From: Zygnema cylindricum
Taxonomy: Eukaryota > Streptophyta > Zygnematophyceae > Zygnematales > Zygnemataceae
Reading direction: 5' to 3'
Assembly: GCA_037447655.1 (NCBI GenBank)
Contig: JBBHKE010001884.1
Location: forward strand, 279,701 to 343,700
Length of the DNA: 64,000 nt
Each line of letters starts with the position of its first letter. The first letter of the stretch is position 1. Shown piece after piece: positions 24,594 to 36,156 of this stretch. The position numbers and the translations under genes were made by a program. The notes beneath the pieces were generated by a model, which did no database searches, had not been told where the DNA came from, and was given only the letters and a program-made list of their open reading frames with translations.

Positions 24594-25924
24594 AGGGTAC
24601 GTATCCCATGTAAACGCAACTTAACGACCAAACTTTGTTTTATAGTGTGGATGCTCCGTACTACAATAGTTTTACGGATGTTCCAATTGTTGCATTCACA
24701 CTAGAAATGGATGATGAATGAGATGAGGAAACGAATAATCCTCTACCATTCATTCCGGAAAAAAAACAAAAACAGAGGCGCCAAACATGCTGACCCCTCG
24801 GCTGTCACCTTTTTGGAGCGTAGCGACAGACAAAACATACGGTTAAGTGCGTCAAAACTTGAGAATTGTGGTAAATCATCTTCTTTTCCATAAAACCTTT
24901 TTGGAATGCAGAAATCTGACTTTGAAAAAACAGGAAGTCGTATCTCAAATGAATGAATGAATGGTACGGACGGATTTGAGTCATCGGCGACTAATTGTAC
25001 GACAACATGAATCACATCGCAACGTTTTTGTTGACGTGAGATGACGTCAAGGGCGATTCACGTCCAAACAAAAAAAATGACATTCATTTCCTCATCTCAC
25101 TCATCATCCATTCCTAGTGTGAATTCAGCAAATGTCCAGAAACATAAGTCATCACTTAACGTCGTGACATTTGTAGACGCAATGCAATTTTCAAACACTG
25201 TAAACGTCGTGTTTTTTGTGAGGTTGTAAACGTTTGGTTTTTTTTGTGACATTTGTCGATGTCATGCTTATTTCTGACACTTATCGACGTCACTGATTTT
25301 GGAACTTTCCGCCACAGCATTTCGATCTCATTTTTTTTTATCTTTTCTCTCTCGACCTGTCACAAATTACTCGTAGGGATAGTTAAAAATATTTTTTTCA
25401 GAGCTCTTCCATATAAGACCAAAGTCGGGGTTTCATTCGGAGAAGAGGGTGTGGTGAGGTACAGTGAGAGGGAGAGGGAGAGGCGCGACAGCGGCGTAGA
25501 TTTTTTGCGGAGACCTATGAATGAAAGTACAAGTCCGCGACCCGTCGAAATCTTTTTTCCATACATGCGCGCGACGAGCACAATGGCAAAATAGCGTGTA
25601 CTGTACTTTCCCTCGTGCAAAAAATGTTCAAATCGTGCGAGACGTGTGAATACGTTTTCCTATTCGTTGCTCAGGTGTGACTTTGCCCTAAACCGGCTCT
25701 CGAGGTGGTTCACGTTTGACTTTGAAAATGAGCTGGCATGACGTGGCAGTGGGTCGAGAAAGGCAATACGCTAAATTGAAGGACATACCACGCTTGAGGA
25801 TGACGTAAATTGTACTTCGGTTTATACACTTTCTTTCCTCCGGCATAAGATTTTCTCGGTACTGCATTCAACTTTTGAAGAAAACGACAAACAAAATATT
25901 CCTACTACATGAGCACATGCCCTT
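24594..25924. mobile_element. Long degenerate element of the 'AGGGnnCGTnTCCCATGT' class, copy 3
   Basis: Starts AGGGTACGTATCCCATGTAA and ends near ACATGAGCACATGCCCTT, an imperfect inverted repeat. Its right half (25430-25920) matches the copy at 43935-44893 over several blocks ('acccatgaatgaaagt'-like, 'gcgtgtact', 'gatgacg...caaaatgtactt'). A separate TIR element at 24691-25130 is inserted in it. Confidence 0.55.
24691..25130. mobile_element. TTCACACTAG-TIR element nested in the previous one
   Basis: Unusually long, nearly perfect inverted ends of about 40 bp: TTCACACTAGAAATGGATG at the left and the inverse of TTCACACTAGGAATGGATG at the right (near 25080-25124). The interior contains GGAGCGTAGCGACAGACAAA, related to the element at 62713-63356. 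Non-coding. Confidence 0.7.
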
Positions 25925-26104
25925 AAAGCCTTTGAGTTTGGCTCTTCTAAATAATTTCCCAAATAAAGAAGCGTAAGTTTGGTTAAGAATAATAAAATTG
26001 CTTACAAAATATCATAAAATGGCAAAACAAGATCTGAGATTTAAACACGTGTTACCATCCTAAACGGCAACGTCAGCGGTTTTCCTAGATTTGTCAATAT
26101 CAAT

Positions 26105-26560
26105 CATAGGTCAAAAGTAGGTGAAAGTACACCCATACAATATGCCTATTGTACGCAAAAAATACAATATACCCTTAAGACCCATATTGTATTGGCCGCG
26201 AAATAAAATAAAATAGTAACAGGGTTGAGTTGCACATCGTTTTATAGAGGATTAAACGTCATGTCTAAATTTTGAAAAACATTCGGACAAGAAATTATTT
26301 TTCTATGAGTTTTGAGATTATTTTTATTTAAACCGTCAGATTCGGACGATCGGACGGTCTCTGATCAAAGTAGCGACTTAAGAAGGTCACATTAAAAGCC
26401 CATAACACAACTTATGATAGGCTTATCGTCAGATTTGGATGATCGGACGGTCGCTGATAAAAGTAGCGACTTAAGAAGATCACATGAAAGCCCATAACAC
26501 AACTTACGATAAATGCGCCGACAAAAGGCCTACAATTGAAACGCCTACTTTTGAACTATG
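26105..26560. mobile_element. CATAG-TTCAAAAGTAGG element, copy 1, 8-bp target duplication
   Basis: Inverted ends CATAGGTCAAAAGTAGG and CCTACTTTTGAACTATG (the left has a small change). It is flanked by the perfect 8-bp duplication ATATCAAT at 26097-26104 and 26561-26568. The body includes repeated 'gatcggacggtc' and 'aagccc ataacacaactta' blocks found in every copy. An 8-bp duplication is typical of hAT (or P-type) elements; non-autonomous. Confidence 0.9.
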
Positions 26561-26639
26561 ATATCAATGTATTATACTCATGAGAGCCATTCTTCTCGAG
26601 ATTTGAGATATAAATCAGATTGTTAAGGAATTGGCAATG

Positions 26640-28032
26640 TCTAAGTCATGCAAACCCAAACATTCATTTAATCAACCTTTTAGGCTTTGGCCTATCCCCT
26701 AAAGAGTGATTCAGATGACGATTAATCCCCTACTCCAATCCGATTGCCCTCATATCTCTCCAACCGAGATACTTCACTTCTTTCCTCTCCCATGCCTAAA
26801 TACCTCCAACATAGTGCACTGCACTATATCGCCACACTACTCCACGACACCAAGTCCACAAAGGGAGCATATTACAACCACAGGAGATGACAATCTAGGG
26901 TTGAGAAAATGTAACTCTTAACTCAGCCTCGGTTGGTAGGATTACAAAGAGAGAGACATAACTCAACTCTGGAGCATGCTCCACTCTCCCGTTTCTTCTA
27001 CATCTAGCATCTCCATAATACTATGTTAATGTCTAGTTTATGTTCAGTTTGTCCATTCTGTACGACATCTTTCTTCACATACACTATAAACCACATTCCA
27101 GATTTTGTTAGGGTTTGCTTCCTTCGCTATTTACTTACGTTTCATGTAAAAGTCGGGTATTCGTGCTAGACATGTTACTATATTGACGGGGTTTCATTTT
27201 ACGGGCAATAATTTTTTAGTCGTTTTTTCATGTTGCGTAATATCTTTGTATATTAGCACACCAATATGTTTTTCAATTTGCTTGAATCTTGTCATTCTTT
27301 TCAGTCAACTCCATGCTCCAACCTTAGCTTGTCATTTTTTGTTTTGTTTGCTTTTCAATGTCAAATAAGAGCCAGGAACATTCCCAACCATCGACTATAA
27401 TCCAGTTAATAAGGTTAATAGACATTTGATGCTTATAAATTCTCTTCGTGCACTCATTCTCAAACCTGAACTTGGCAATATCAGACTTGCCGGTGGAAAT
27501 TTCAGCAAAAGTTTGATTGATTTCTAAAAACCATTGTTGAACCTCTCACTGGTCAACATTAAGTAACATGCTGGAAAATTCAGTAACTTTTCATTTTTAG
27601 GATGGTCTGTGGTATTTCACCTGTTAGCTGCTTCCGACCCAAACTAGAAAACTAAATAGCTATTCACCGTGTATTGTACTTCTTACGCTCGGTTATGTAC
27701 CACACTTTACTGTATGCTACCAAGTACTGCCAGCCAAAAATTATGTTCTCCCATTTCCCCTTCTCAAAGATAGTGCCTTTGAAAAAACAAGCAAAACAAT
27801 CCATTTAACAGTTTTGAAACCATACTTACCATACCCGCACAAATCAGGCAGTCACACTCAGAAATACTCGCCATTTTGAAATTATAAGGGTTTGGATTTT
27901 TTTTAGGGTTATTCAGTATTTCAGAAATGCTTCATTCCATTCATGCGAAAATATAGAAACATGAAGGACAAAATTTCCGAGGTGGTTGTGTTATTCATTG
28001 CAGAAAAAGAAAAGTTCATCTAAGAAAAAACA
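26640..28032. other. Intergenic region 3' of GEX1, no supported gene
   Basis: No coding similarity or clear terminal repeats seen. Short open frames at 26706-26921 and 27183-27368 are composition artefacts as far as I can judge. The proximal part presumably contains the GEX1 3' UTR. Confidence 0.4.
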
Positions 28033-31000
28033 TTATCTTATTCTCGGACGGAAGCTATACTTGCGTTCATAGAGTTTCTCGGCATTGAAGAAATTGACCT
28101 CGCCTTTGGGCGTATAGTCTGGATCACTTAACTCGCTTTCATCCTCAAATGTAATTGCCAAAAACTCTTGTTTGTTCATGTCTGTAGAACCATAATGCTT
28201 TTTGGATTACATTTTTTGCCCTCTGATATTTATAGAAACTGATGTTTGGCTGGTTCCGACAAATCGAACCTTCTGTTGGATTTATACTTTGCGTTAATTG
28301 CTTTGTAATTATTGGGTTTGAGACAGATCTATTTCGCAGTCTCTTAGTCATTTCAAAAGTTTCAGATGAGAGATAATGTTGGTTCTCCAATCTTACAATA
28401 TCTTCGATTCTTTGTGACAGCTGTACAAGTTTCTTTGATTGTTCTTCCAATACACCAAATATGGCCACATTGGGGTCACTGCAAAATAAAACACATAAAT
28501 AGGGGAAACTCTCAACCATTAGGTCTTGGTTGTATTGACGTATTATTGCCGACTGTTACTTAATTTGATCAGATGACATTAATTTTTTTATGAGGATTAA
28601 GACTCCAGCTTCAATATCTCTGCTATTTCAGTACTGAAGCCTGTGCAGTCATAAATAAGAAGGAATGCCTGCACGGTTGAAGAAAATGACATCCCATCCT
28701 TTCTGCTTTTGTAGCATATCATCTCCCTAAAAAATGTCTTGCTACATGTCTCTCACCTACGACATTTCTAGTGGAAAATGCATACAAATCTAAACAACTT
28801 TAAATTGCATTGCCATAAACCTATAAGTGAACGATCGGACTGTTCATCACCTGTGACATCTTTTATCTTTGCAGAGAAAAGGAGTTGTTGGTTTTGAGCA
28901 TATGACAATCAACGTTGATCTTGAAATGGATTTCAAATACACATGAGAACGGCTCAATTATTGGATCTTCTATGTCGGCCCGAGTCTAGACTCCCTAAAT
29001 TAGTGAAGGTGAAAACATGCGTAGGTGACCTATAGCATAATTGTTATGCAAAACCATAGAAAAAGACATGGTTACTGCAACAAAATTACCTATTCAGACA
29101 ATCTAGGCTCTTGTTCGTCAGTACACTGACCATCACTATTAGAGTGAATCACTCTAATTCAAGTGGGTGTTTTTTTGCCCAAATTCATGAAGTAATGTAA
29201 AATACCCCGGCTAATTAATTGGCCCATAATGAGCCACGTGGTAAGTAATTTAATATGGTTAATTTCAGTAAAGTGTTCACGCTTATAATTCACCAATTTT
29301 AACAGCGATGGGCAGTGTACTTCGTGGGTTACTCCATCACTGTGTCCCCAGGAAGGCAGAGTACAAACAGTTATCCTCAAAAGCGAAGTCTGAAATCGCA
29401 GTATTACCATCAGTATGACATTCTAGTTTCCGAAACTTTGCTCAGTTTTTTTCTAACTGTGGTTTTATCGTATCCAGATTTAAAAGCTAGGAATTCAATG
29501 TTCAGTCAGCATAACTTTTATTTGTGACCTTAAAGAATAAGTCACTGTAACGCTTTCCAAGTGTTTTTTGTACTTTTTCTTGCTCTTGAATGTTGACCTT
29601 CGCAGTAACACAACAGGTCAAACATTTTGCCTGAAAAACTGTCAACCTGCAAGCAAAACAGGATGAGTAGGAGCAGGAACGAAATTTTACCGGTAGGACA
29701 ATGCACACAAGATGATGAAAATCACTCCACCAAATACCAGAGTCAAGCGAATATGAAACGACTTGCTGACATTGAGCAACACCTGTCCAGGAAACATCCC
29801 CATTTCTGTTGCAAACGCAATGCAAGTACCTACAACAACAAATAAAATAAACATTATGTTGGATAAAAATCAAAAGGTTAGCAACTTTTATTGTGGAATA
29901 TTTAACATTTTCCAGAGAAACGACTGAAATATCCAGCCTGCGCGCAAGCATCTTTTACATTTTTAATTATGTGCTTATTCTGAGTAGGAGAGAATCGTCA
30001 AAATGAGTGAGGGTGACTCTCACACCTGTAGAATACACAATGTCCTACGTAAAATTTCTTCATGTGACGTTCTCTTTCATCAAACCCAACATCCTTTCAA
30101 CTACACCAATGCCTATGGAAGTTATGTCCAAAATGCACATTTGCATTCCCCGCAAACGCCGATTTAAAAAGTGAGCAAACCAGAAATTCAAAATGTTCCA
30201 ATGTTCACTTTACACAGTGTATCACCCTGTACCTGCCCATTCTGATTATCACAGCCAAAATTAACGATAATCCTCACCTTTCAACACAGAAGACGACCAG
30301 TCAAAATTTACCCTCCTCCCTTCACTTCACAGTTTAGAACGTATATTTGCTAACCAATTTGAGAATTCATACCCAATAGAAGTATCAGACGAGCGCTTCG
30401 GGTCTGAGGTACACTTGTAAACGCGTATGTCAACAATAACGCGCCTCCATAGAAAAGGATCGCATTCATTGCCTTTGCCTCTTGTTTAATTGCTCCACAT
30501 AAAGTAAACATCCGATCACAGCTGCAAAAACAGCTGCCTGCTTCACCAGAAATTCTTCCTGCGGTAGACACAGGACATCCAGGCGGGCTTCAGTATGGCG
30601 ATAAATGCAAAATAGACAACAATGTAAAAATGTGTGCAAATACAATCCAGGTAACTAAGAGATTTACAGACTTATTTTCCCTTGGACGGAGGCCATAATA
30701 TGATAAAAAAAAAAGTATCTGACTTGGCATAAGAGGAATAGCATAGATGGGTGTAAGCCTTGAATTGATTTACAATACTTACAAACGGGGTGACTGGAGT
30801 ATAAGGGGGAAAACAATGCCCATATGTAGTACTAATCAGTGCTGAAGCATCTCCCAGCAACTTGAAACCACTACACCCCACGATTTTCAAAAAGCTGGTT
30901 GCCATATTCCAGCCTGAGCTGTCATGATCTCTGTCGCGCCCTCTGCAAGCTGCTTATGTGCATTCTCCATTTCACTGTACCAATGCCTGGTTGCCACATG

Positions 31001-33498
31001 GTGCTGTTCTGTGGTTCCAATCAGCTCCACAATATCAGCTGCTATCTTCGTGTGTCGAACGACTAGATTTGAGAAGATGTCATCTCTTCAGGCCATGTTG
31101 CAGTCTCCAGTCGATGCACTTTTGCTAGTTGAGACAGCTCGGTGATTGCTATTTTTTGGTCCTGCATGGCTGTTGCTTGCAAATCCTTCATTTGTGACAT
31201 TTGTTCCGCCGCCTGAGTTTGAACCGCCAGCAACTGTTCTTGGCCTGAATGCAACCATACAAATCGCCATATGGAAACCTTCAAAGTCTAGCTTGCTTTT
31301 CAAAATCCGACTGTCACCCCAAAAGAACATTTCATTGAAATTGATTTTTTTTTTACTTGCCGTGTCTACTTGTCCTTGCAGTTTCAGCGACACAACTTAT
31401 CCTTAGTTTTGTGTCCCATAGTAGGAGAGGCCATTTTAGGCTACAAGTTAGGCCATTTTGGGCTACAAATTAGGCCATTTTAGGCTATAAGAAATAAAAA
31501 AATGGAAGAAAAGAGAGAAAGGAGAATAATTGCACTTCCTACTAGAATCACTGCTACCCCTAGTTCACTTTGGCTTACGGACTGTCCAGGAAGTCTACAC
31601 TGGCAAAATTTGGTAAACGGAAGATGTAGCCAATCAATGCCAACCACATAGACATTCACATCTGCGTTTACATACTCCTGCATTCCTATGAGAGAGTATG
31701 AATGTTCAAATGCTGCATGCCATTTTGTATTAAACAAGGTTCACTGATCACTAAGAAACTCAGTTTCTCCTGACTGTCTAGGCCATCTAATGCCGATTCC
31801 ATTAATTTACTTTCGTAGACTATCATCCTTAAGAACTGGATCAAGTTAACTTTAAAGATGCAGACTGCATAGTCTCAACATTAGCAAACAGCTTATCTTC
31901 TGCTTTACAGTCAGCCAGGCACTTTACCTGTCACCTATTTGTCCATCACTTTACTGAGCTGAAACGTCCGGCTGTTGAGAGTTCCATAGATGACTCCAAT
32001 CGTTCTTCTTGTAGTGCCTGTGACTGCACCATCTGTATCTGCATTTTTTCTATTTCCTTGAGTTCCAACTTGATACCACTAACTGCTGCCTCTGCTTTAG
32101 TGAATCCATCACGTAAACTTGCAGCCATGGCTGCTTGCTTTTCTGACAGGTGGTGTTGCACTATGAGAGATTCAGCAGAAGCATCCAGAATGGACTTTGA
32201 CTGTTCCATCATGTGTGAGATCTCCCCTTGGAGCCAGTCAGCATTGACCTAGCATACATGCACGCCAAAGAAACAATTGAGTTGATTCCGGCAACAAAAC
32301 AACATGAACCAACCAAAAGGCATAGGAAAGGCAATAACATTTAACAGGTATCAATTAACCTTAAACATGCCCAATGATAGCTGAAAGTAGGATTGACATA
32401 GGAGTAGAAATGGAAGAGTTTTGGGAAGAGCTGTACTTTGAGAGCATTTACTGCATTTCCCACCTCTTCTTTGAATGCTTCTGACCTGCAAAAAACAATA
32501 TTGCCAGGAAGAATGTCGGCTTCATGAGCATCAACTGCCATGTCCTTCATTTAACTTATACATATCTAACACAATCACTAAATATTTGTGTTCTTCAGTT
32601 CCTTGTAAGTTCTGCATGTAACAGTGTGCCGATCAGGACGCGGATGGTCATACACGTGGTTATTGACCTACGAAACCTGATGAGGTCACCTAATTCAAGT
32701 GCACTATAATGAAACCAAATAAACTCAAGAGTGAGTCAACCATATCACAAAAAATCAACAGAAGTTGATGCCTCTACATCAGAATCCAATCTCCAACAAA
32801 CTAAATGAAAAAAAGAGAGGAGATGGGATGAAAAAATCGACAGTCACCGGTCTACTTTAGTAGTATTGCTTTCTGCTTTCCTTATTCAACGTTTTGACAA
32901 TGGAAATATACTTACTGCAAGTGATGGCACTCTACTTCCACATCCAAAAAGTACGCCAAATAAACTGCGTGCTCATGATCACTCATCTTCTTGGTGCACA
33001 TCTCCACATTCATATGCTCTGTACAAATAATGGTCTTCCCGTGAGAAGACCTGAGAAAGCAGTTGGTGAACATGATTGAAAGATGAGCTTTTAGTGTTTC
33101 GTTCCGAAGATCTGCCGACACGATGATGACAGCTGAAGGTATGCCATTTGCCAACACGATGGTAAAATCTGATGCTCTTCAAGAAGACGTGACTGGTCTA
33201 ACAGACTTCTCCGATTACTTCTGGAAGATGATGCGGCACGTGAATGGCCATCAACATCAAAATTAGAAACAATTTTCTCGGAGGTGGTCCTTCTGAACTC
33301 ATCCGCTTGTAAGTCGGCAGAATGTGTCCTGTATTGCTGATTTTGACGTGAAGACTTTGTTATTTCATCATTAACGGGGTTTGGAGGCTGAGTCCATGAC
33401 CAGGACACAGCAAACCTAATCGGCAAGGAGAGTGATAAAAGAATGAGGTTATGTATTATTCGATGCCTTCCTGGATTCCAGCAATGACAAAGATACAT
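28033..33498 (-). CDS. GEX1: GEX1 / Kar5 / Brambleberry nuclear-fusion protein, apparently frameshifted
   Basis: GEX1 is a nuclear-envelope protein needed for gamete nuclear fusion and embryo development in plants. Exons by similarity: 33498-32916, 32485-32398, 32248-31955, 31395-31357, 31244-30914, 30558-30373, 29829-29691, 28478-28288 and 28181-28033. Order: signal peptide (LILLSLSLPIRFAVSWSW), Cys-rich domain (ILPSCWQMAYLQLSSSC, then FTNCFLRSSHGK and DHEHAVYLAYFLDVEVECHH), coiled coil (QAAMAASLRDGFTKAEAAV; QEQLLAVQTQAAEQM), membrane helices (AILFYGGALLLTYAFTS; TLVFGGVIFIILCALSYR), acidic DESELSDPDYTP and C-terminal YSFRPRIR. The order matches plant GEX1. The frame breaks by one missing base near 33090-33105, 31050-31080 and 30430-30450, and the junction before 31395 is also one base short. 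The donor at 30913 reads GC. Adding four bases gives 2004 nt (667 aa). Decaying gene or sequencing error; see findings. Confidence 0.85.
29121..29324. mobile_element. About 200-bp TA-class MITE in GEX1 intron
   Basis: Ends CATCACTATTAGAGTG and the near-inverse AACAGCGATGGGCAGTG, with the class core CCATAATGAGCCACGTGG. It lies inside the long intron 28479-29690. Diverged ends suggest an old copy. Confidence 0.6.
31428..31490. repeat. Three-unit tandem repeat (about 22 bp) in GEX1 intron
   Basis: The unit AGGCCATTTTAGGCTACAA occurs three times with one or two changes. Non-coding, within the intron between 31395 and 31955. Confidence 0.85.
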
Positions 33499-33679
33499 AC
33501 TGTTGAACACAGCACAAATCAAAGGCTACTTTCGAAAGGCCAATTTAAAGAGTTCAAAAATATTTCATAAATCAGGTGCATCATTGCCTATAGTTTAGCA
33601 CGAAAGGTTGTGATTCTGAGGGAGGAGAAGCTACACGAAAGGAAGCGAAGTCATTGCAAGGAAACAAAAGAAGCAATCG

Positions 33680-33824
33680 ACAAGACTTCTCTGTAAAAAT
33701 AATTTTTAGTTACTTGATTATTACATACACGGACGAAAGAATCTAACATTACCTGGGATTTCTGGAGGCGATGAGGTACACAAGAATCCTTGTGGTGATG
33801 TCCATAGACGTTACGAACGGTACA
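33680..33824 (-). repeat. Segment upstream of GEX1 that is duplicated at 43482-43934
   Basis: Read on the minus strand, this contains CGTAACGTCTATGGACATC, CACCACAAGGATTCTTGTG, TACCTCATCGCCTCCAG and AAATCCCAG followed by GTAATG, then a T-rich tract ending TTTTACAG. The same series occurs at 43482, interrupted there by a transposon. The GTAATG/TTTTACAG pair makes it look like two non-coding 5' exons of GEX1 with an intron, but that is inference. Confidence 0.75.
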
Positions 33825-33827
33825 GTA

Positions 33828-34377
33828 CACCGTCAATCGCTATTAGAGTATATAACGCCAATTCGGTGCCCTTTTTTCAAAAAAAAAAACCCGAAATACA
33901 ATCCATAATTTTATTTTTTCCATTATTCTAATTAGGTTTTTTTTTTCAATTAGCGTTAATAAGGAAAGTACACTGCGATGGAAATAGTGTGGCGTACGAA
34001 CAGAGAATATTCGTACGAAATGGTACTTTTTGAATTAGGAAAGCATAAAAAGACACTTAACATTATTGCGCACACATGTGAATGTGCACTGGAAGAAAGA
34101 GATGCAAACTCGTCGACAAAAATCACGTTCTCATATGTTCGTCCGTCGACCGTGTGAACTGCGCGACGGCGTACGAATTGTCAGATTTTGTACGGCTACA
34201 CAGATTAATGTAGACATCGAAAGGGCGGGCATTTATTATTCAGGACAACCCAAATTACAGTTAGGGATTAATTAGTATATTTTTTTTTTTCAAAAAAAAA
34301 TAATTCCCGATTAGTGTTAATAACACTATTTTTTTTTTACGCTATTTATTCCTTTACTCTAATAGCGATTGACGGTG
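33828..34377 (+). mobile_element. 556-bp TA-CACCGTCAATCG element, copy 1
   Basis: TA|CACCGTCAATCGCTATTAG at the left and the exact inverse CTAATAGCGATTGACGGTG|TA at the right. Counting the shared GTAC ends (33825-34380) it spans 556 bp, the same as the inverted copy at 57176-57731. An open frame inside (34066-34275) is conserved in the other copy, but I see no transposase motif. It sits immediately next to the duplicated GEX1-upstream segment. Confidence 0.9.
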
Positions 34378-34661
34378 TACAGTACAGTTTAGGGTTTTTT
34401 TCTCATTCGTGTTTTTTTTATATAAGGAAAAAAACACAACCAACAACCCTATGACCCTAAAAATCCGCGGTACCCGGGCGGTATTTTGCAAAGTTTGCAG
34501 GTCTCGGCGCATTTCGCCTCGTGTAGGAGACCTGCATATCAGTACAATTGCCCTACATTCTACGTACTTTTAGGATTTTTAGGGTAGACTATCCGTATAG
34601 TTTCTTCATTTCCGTCTATTTTTCGTACGTTTTAGGATTTTTTTAGGATATTTTAGGGTTA

Positions 34662-35404
34662 AGGGTGGCGTTCCATCAGGAAATCCTGTAATCGTACGGC
34701 GAACATTACAGGATGCTACATTTTGAACGATGTTCTATCGCGCAGTCTGTAATCCACGTGCTCAAAATTGAATGGTACCACGTAGGATAAGATCGCATAT
34801 TGAAAATCGTCAAATATTTTTCTCACCGACCAACTTGAAATCTTCATTTGCGTACCATGTACGTGTGGACCAGGTCATCGTACGACATAATTTTTTTACT
34901 ACTTGCAGACGCCTTGTCAGAAACAAGCTCATTTTTTTTAGGGTTTTTGACTTCCTGTTTTTTCGCGTGACGAATGAGCGCTGCCACAAATAGTGTGTCG
35001 AATGGGCACTAACAAAAATAGCGTGACGAAAGTTCGTTACGAGATTACATTTGTGATTTCGGTTAGGATTTTTGAATGTATGTATCATGTGCGAAATTTT
35101 TCGATTTCTGTTGGCTGCCGTCCTGACACGTATGTTCATTATCCAGCGTGTCGCGGCTCAAAATTGTCTGTAAATGGTGATGTACCTCGTCGAGTTACAT
35201 CACCATTTACAGAAACTTTCGAAGCGAATGCTTCGCGAAAACAAATCCAACGGTCATTGTTACCTCCCAGACCTTTGGAGAATATTGGCAAAATTCTCTG
35301 TAATGTTGTTCGCGTATAAAAACAAATTAAGCGGTACGGCCTGGTACGGATAGGCGCTGATTTCTGTAAACTACCCCACTTTTCGTCTGATGGAACACCA
35401 CCCT
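34662..35404 (+). mobile_element. GTTCCATCAG-TIR element, copy 1 (743 bp)
   Basis: Ends AGGGTGGCGTTCCATCAG and CTGATGGAACACCACCCT are inverted with one change. The interior shares blocks with copies at 23341 and 51419. An 18-bp perfect hairpin with 11-bp loop lies at 35167-35184/35196-35213. Non-coding. Confidence 0.85.
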
Positions 35405-35650
35405 AAAGGGACAATTTTTACATTTTTGTATGCGGTACAACGAAAGCTAAACGAAATTTACGAAAAGTATAGAATCGACGAATATTAGGTGAAAATCGGG
35501 AAAAAGTTAAAATTCGCACGGATTGAACAACTATGGTCGACACGTAAAAGGGCACTCAGATTTGATTTCCAGTAATAAAGACGGCGGAAAATCACGCGAA
35601 CCTGTTCTCACATGTTCAACCGTCGTCCATGTGAACACGGGCTACGGCAG

Positions 35651-35807
35651 CTACACAATGGGGAAAATTTACCCAAATTAGAGTTATGAATAAATTAGAG
35701 TAATTTATTTTTTGGCGAAAGCCTTGAACCCTAACTAGAATTGATAACACTAATTGTTTTTCTACACTACTTATTTCTTAACGCTAATAGCGATTCACGG
35801 TGTACCG
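35651..35807. mobile_element. Decayed TA-CACCG-class element
   Basis: The right terminus CTAATAGCGATTCACGGTGTA is intact; the left (GCTACACAATGG) is degenerate. The body contains the usual 'attagagt' and 'gataacactaatt' motifs. About 155 bp. Confidence 0.55.
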
Positions 35808-36057
35808 TACTGCTGTGCTTTTTTTTACTTGAGAACCGTACTGCTGTCGAACCAGCAGTCCAGAAACAGCTCTAGAATCGTCGCTGTTTCTGGTAAGCGG
35901 GCACCACAAATCGCCGTACACGGAACAGTCAACACTTTTACCAAAGCAGCACCCCGATTCTACGTACGAAGGTTGCATCATCATTAGATTTCCTCTCATT
36001 TCCCCTCTTCTTTTATGCTTTACTCTTTTCACCTACGCTGTCGTCGTCACTCATTAG

Positions 36058-36149
36058 TTTTCCTTCTTTCTGCCTCATCCTCTCCCTTTCCCTCTCCCTT
36101 TCCCTCCTCCTCCGTGCTTTTTTTTTTTCCATCCACTTCCCTCTCTTGC
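36058..36149 (+). promoter_or_regulatory. Pyrimidine-rich leader of CXIP4
   Basis: An almost pure C/T tract with repeated CTCCCTTTCC units runs to just before the ATG. Such tracts are common in plant core promoters and 5' leaders. The ATG context that follows is GCCGCCACCATGC, an ideal Kozak sequence. Confidence 0.5.
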
Positions 36150-36156
36150 CGCCACC

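Noticed and set aside
33651-33836. 61-codon frame (or a two-exon reading, MDITTRILVYLIASR...) considered as a GEX1 5' exon
   Set aside because: The GEX1 signal peptide is already continuous with the exon at 33498-32916, so this segment is not needed for the protein; kept only as a possible leader and as a duplicated segment.
34810-35139. 109- and 108-codon open frames in the GTTCCATCAG element, and 119 codons at 51600-51959
   Set aside because: Frames are not conserved between copies of the element and show no transposase motif.
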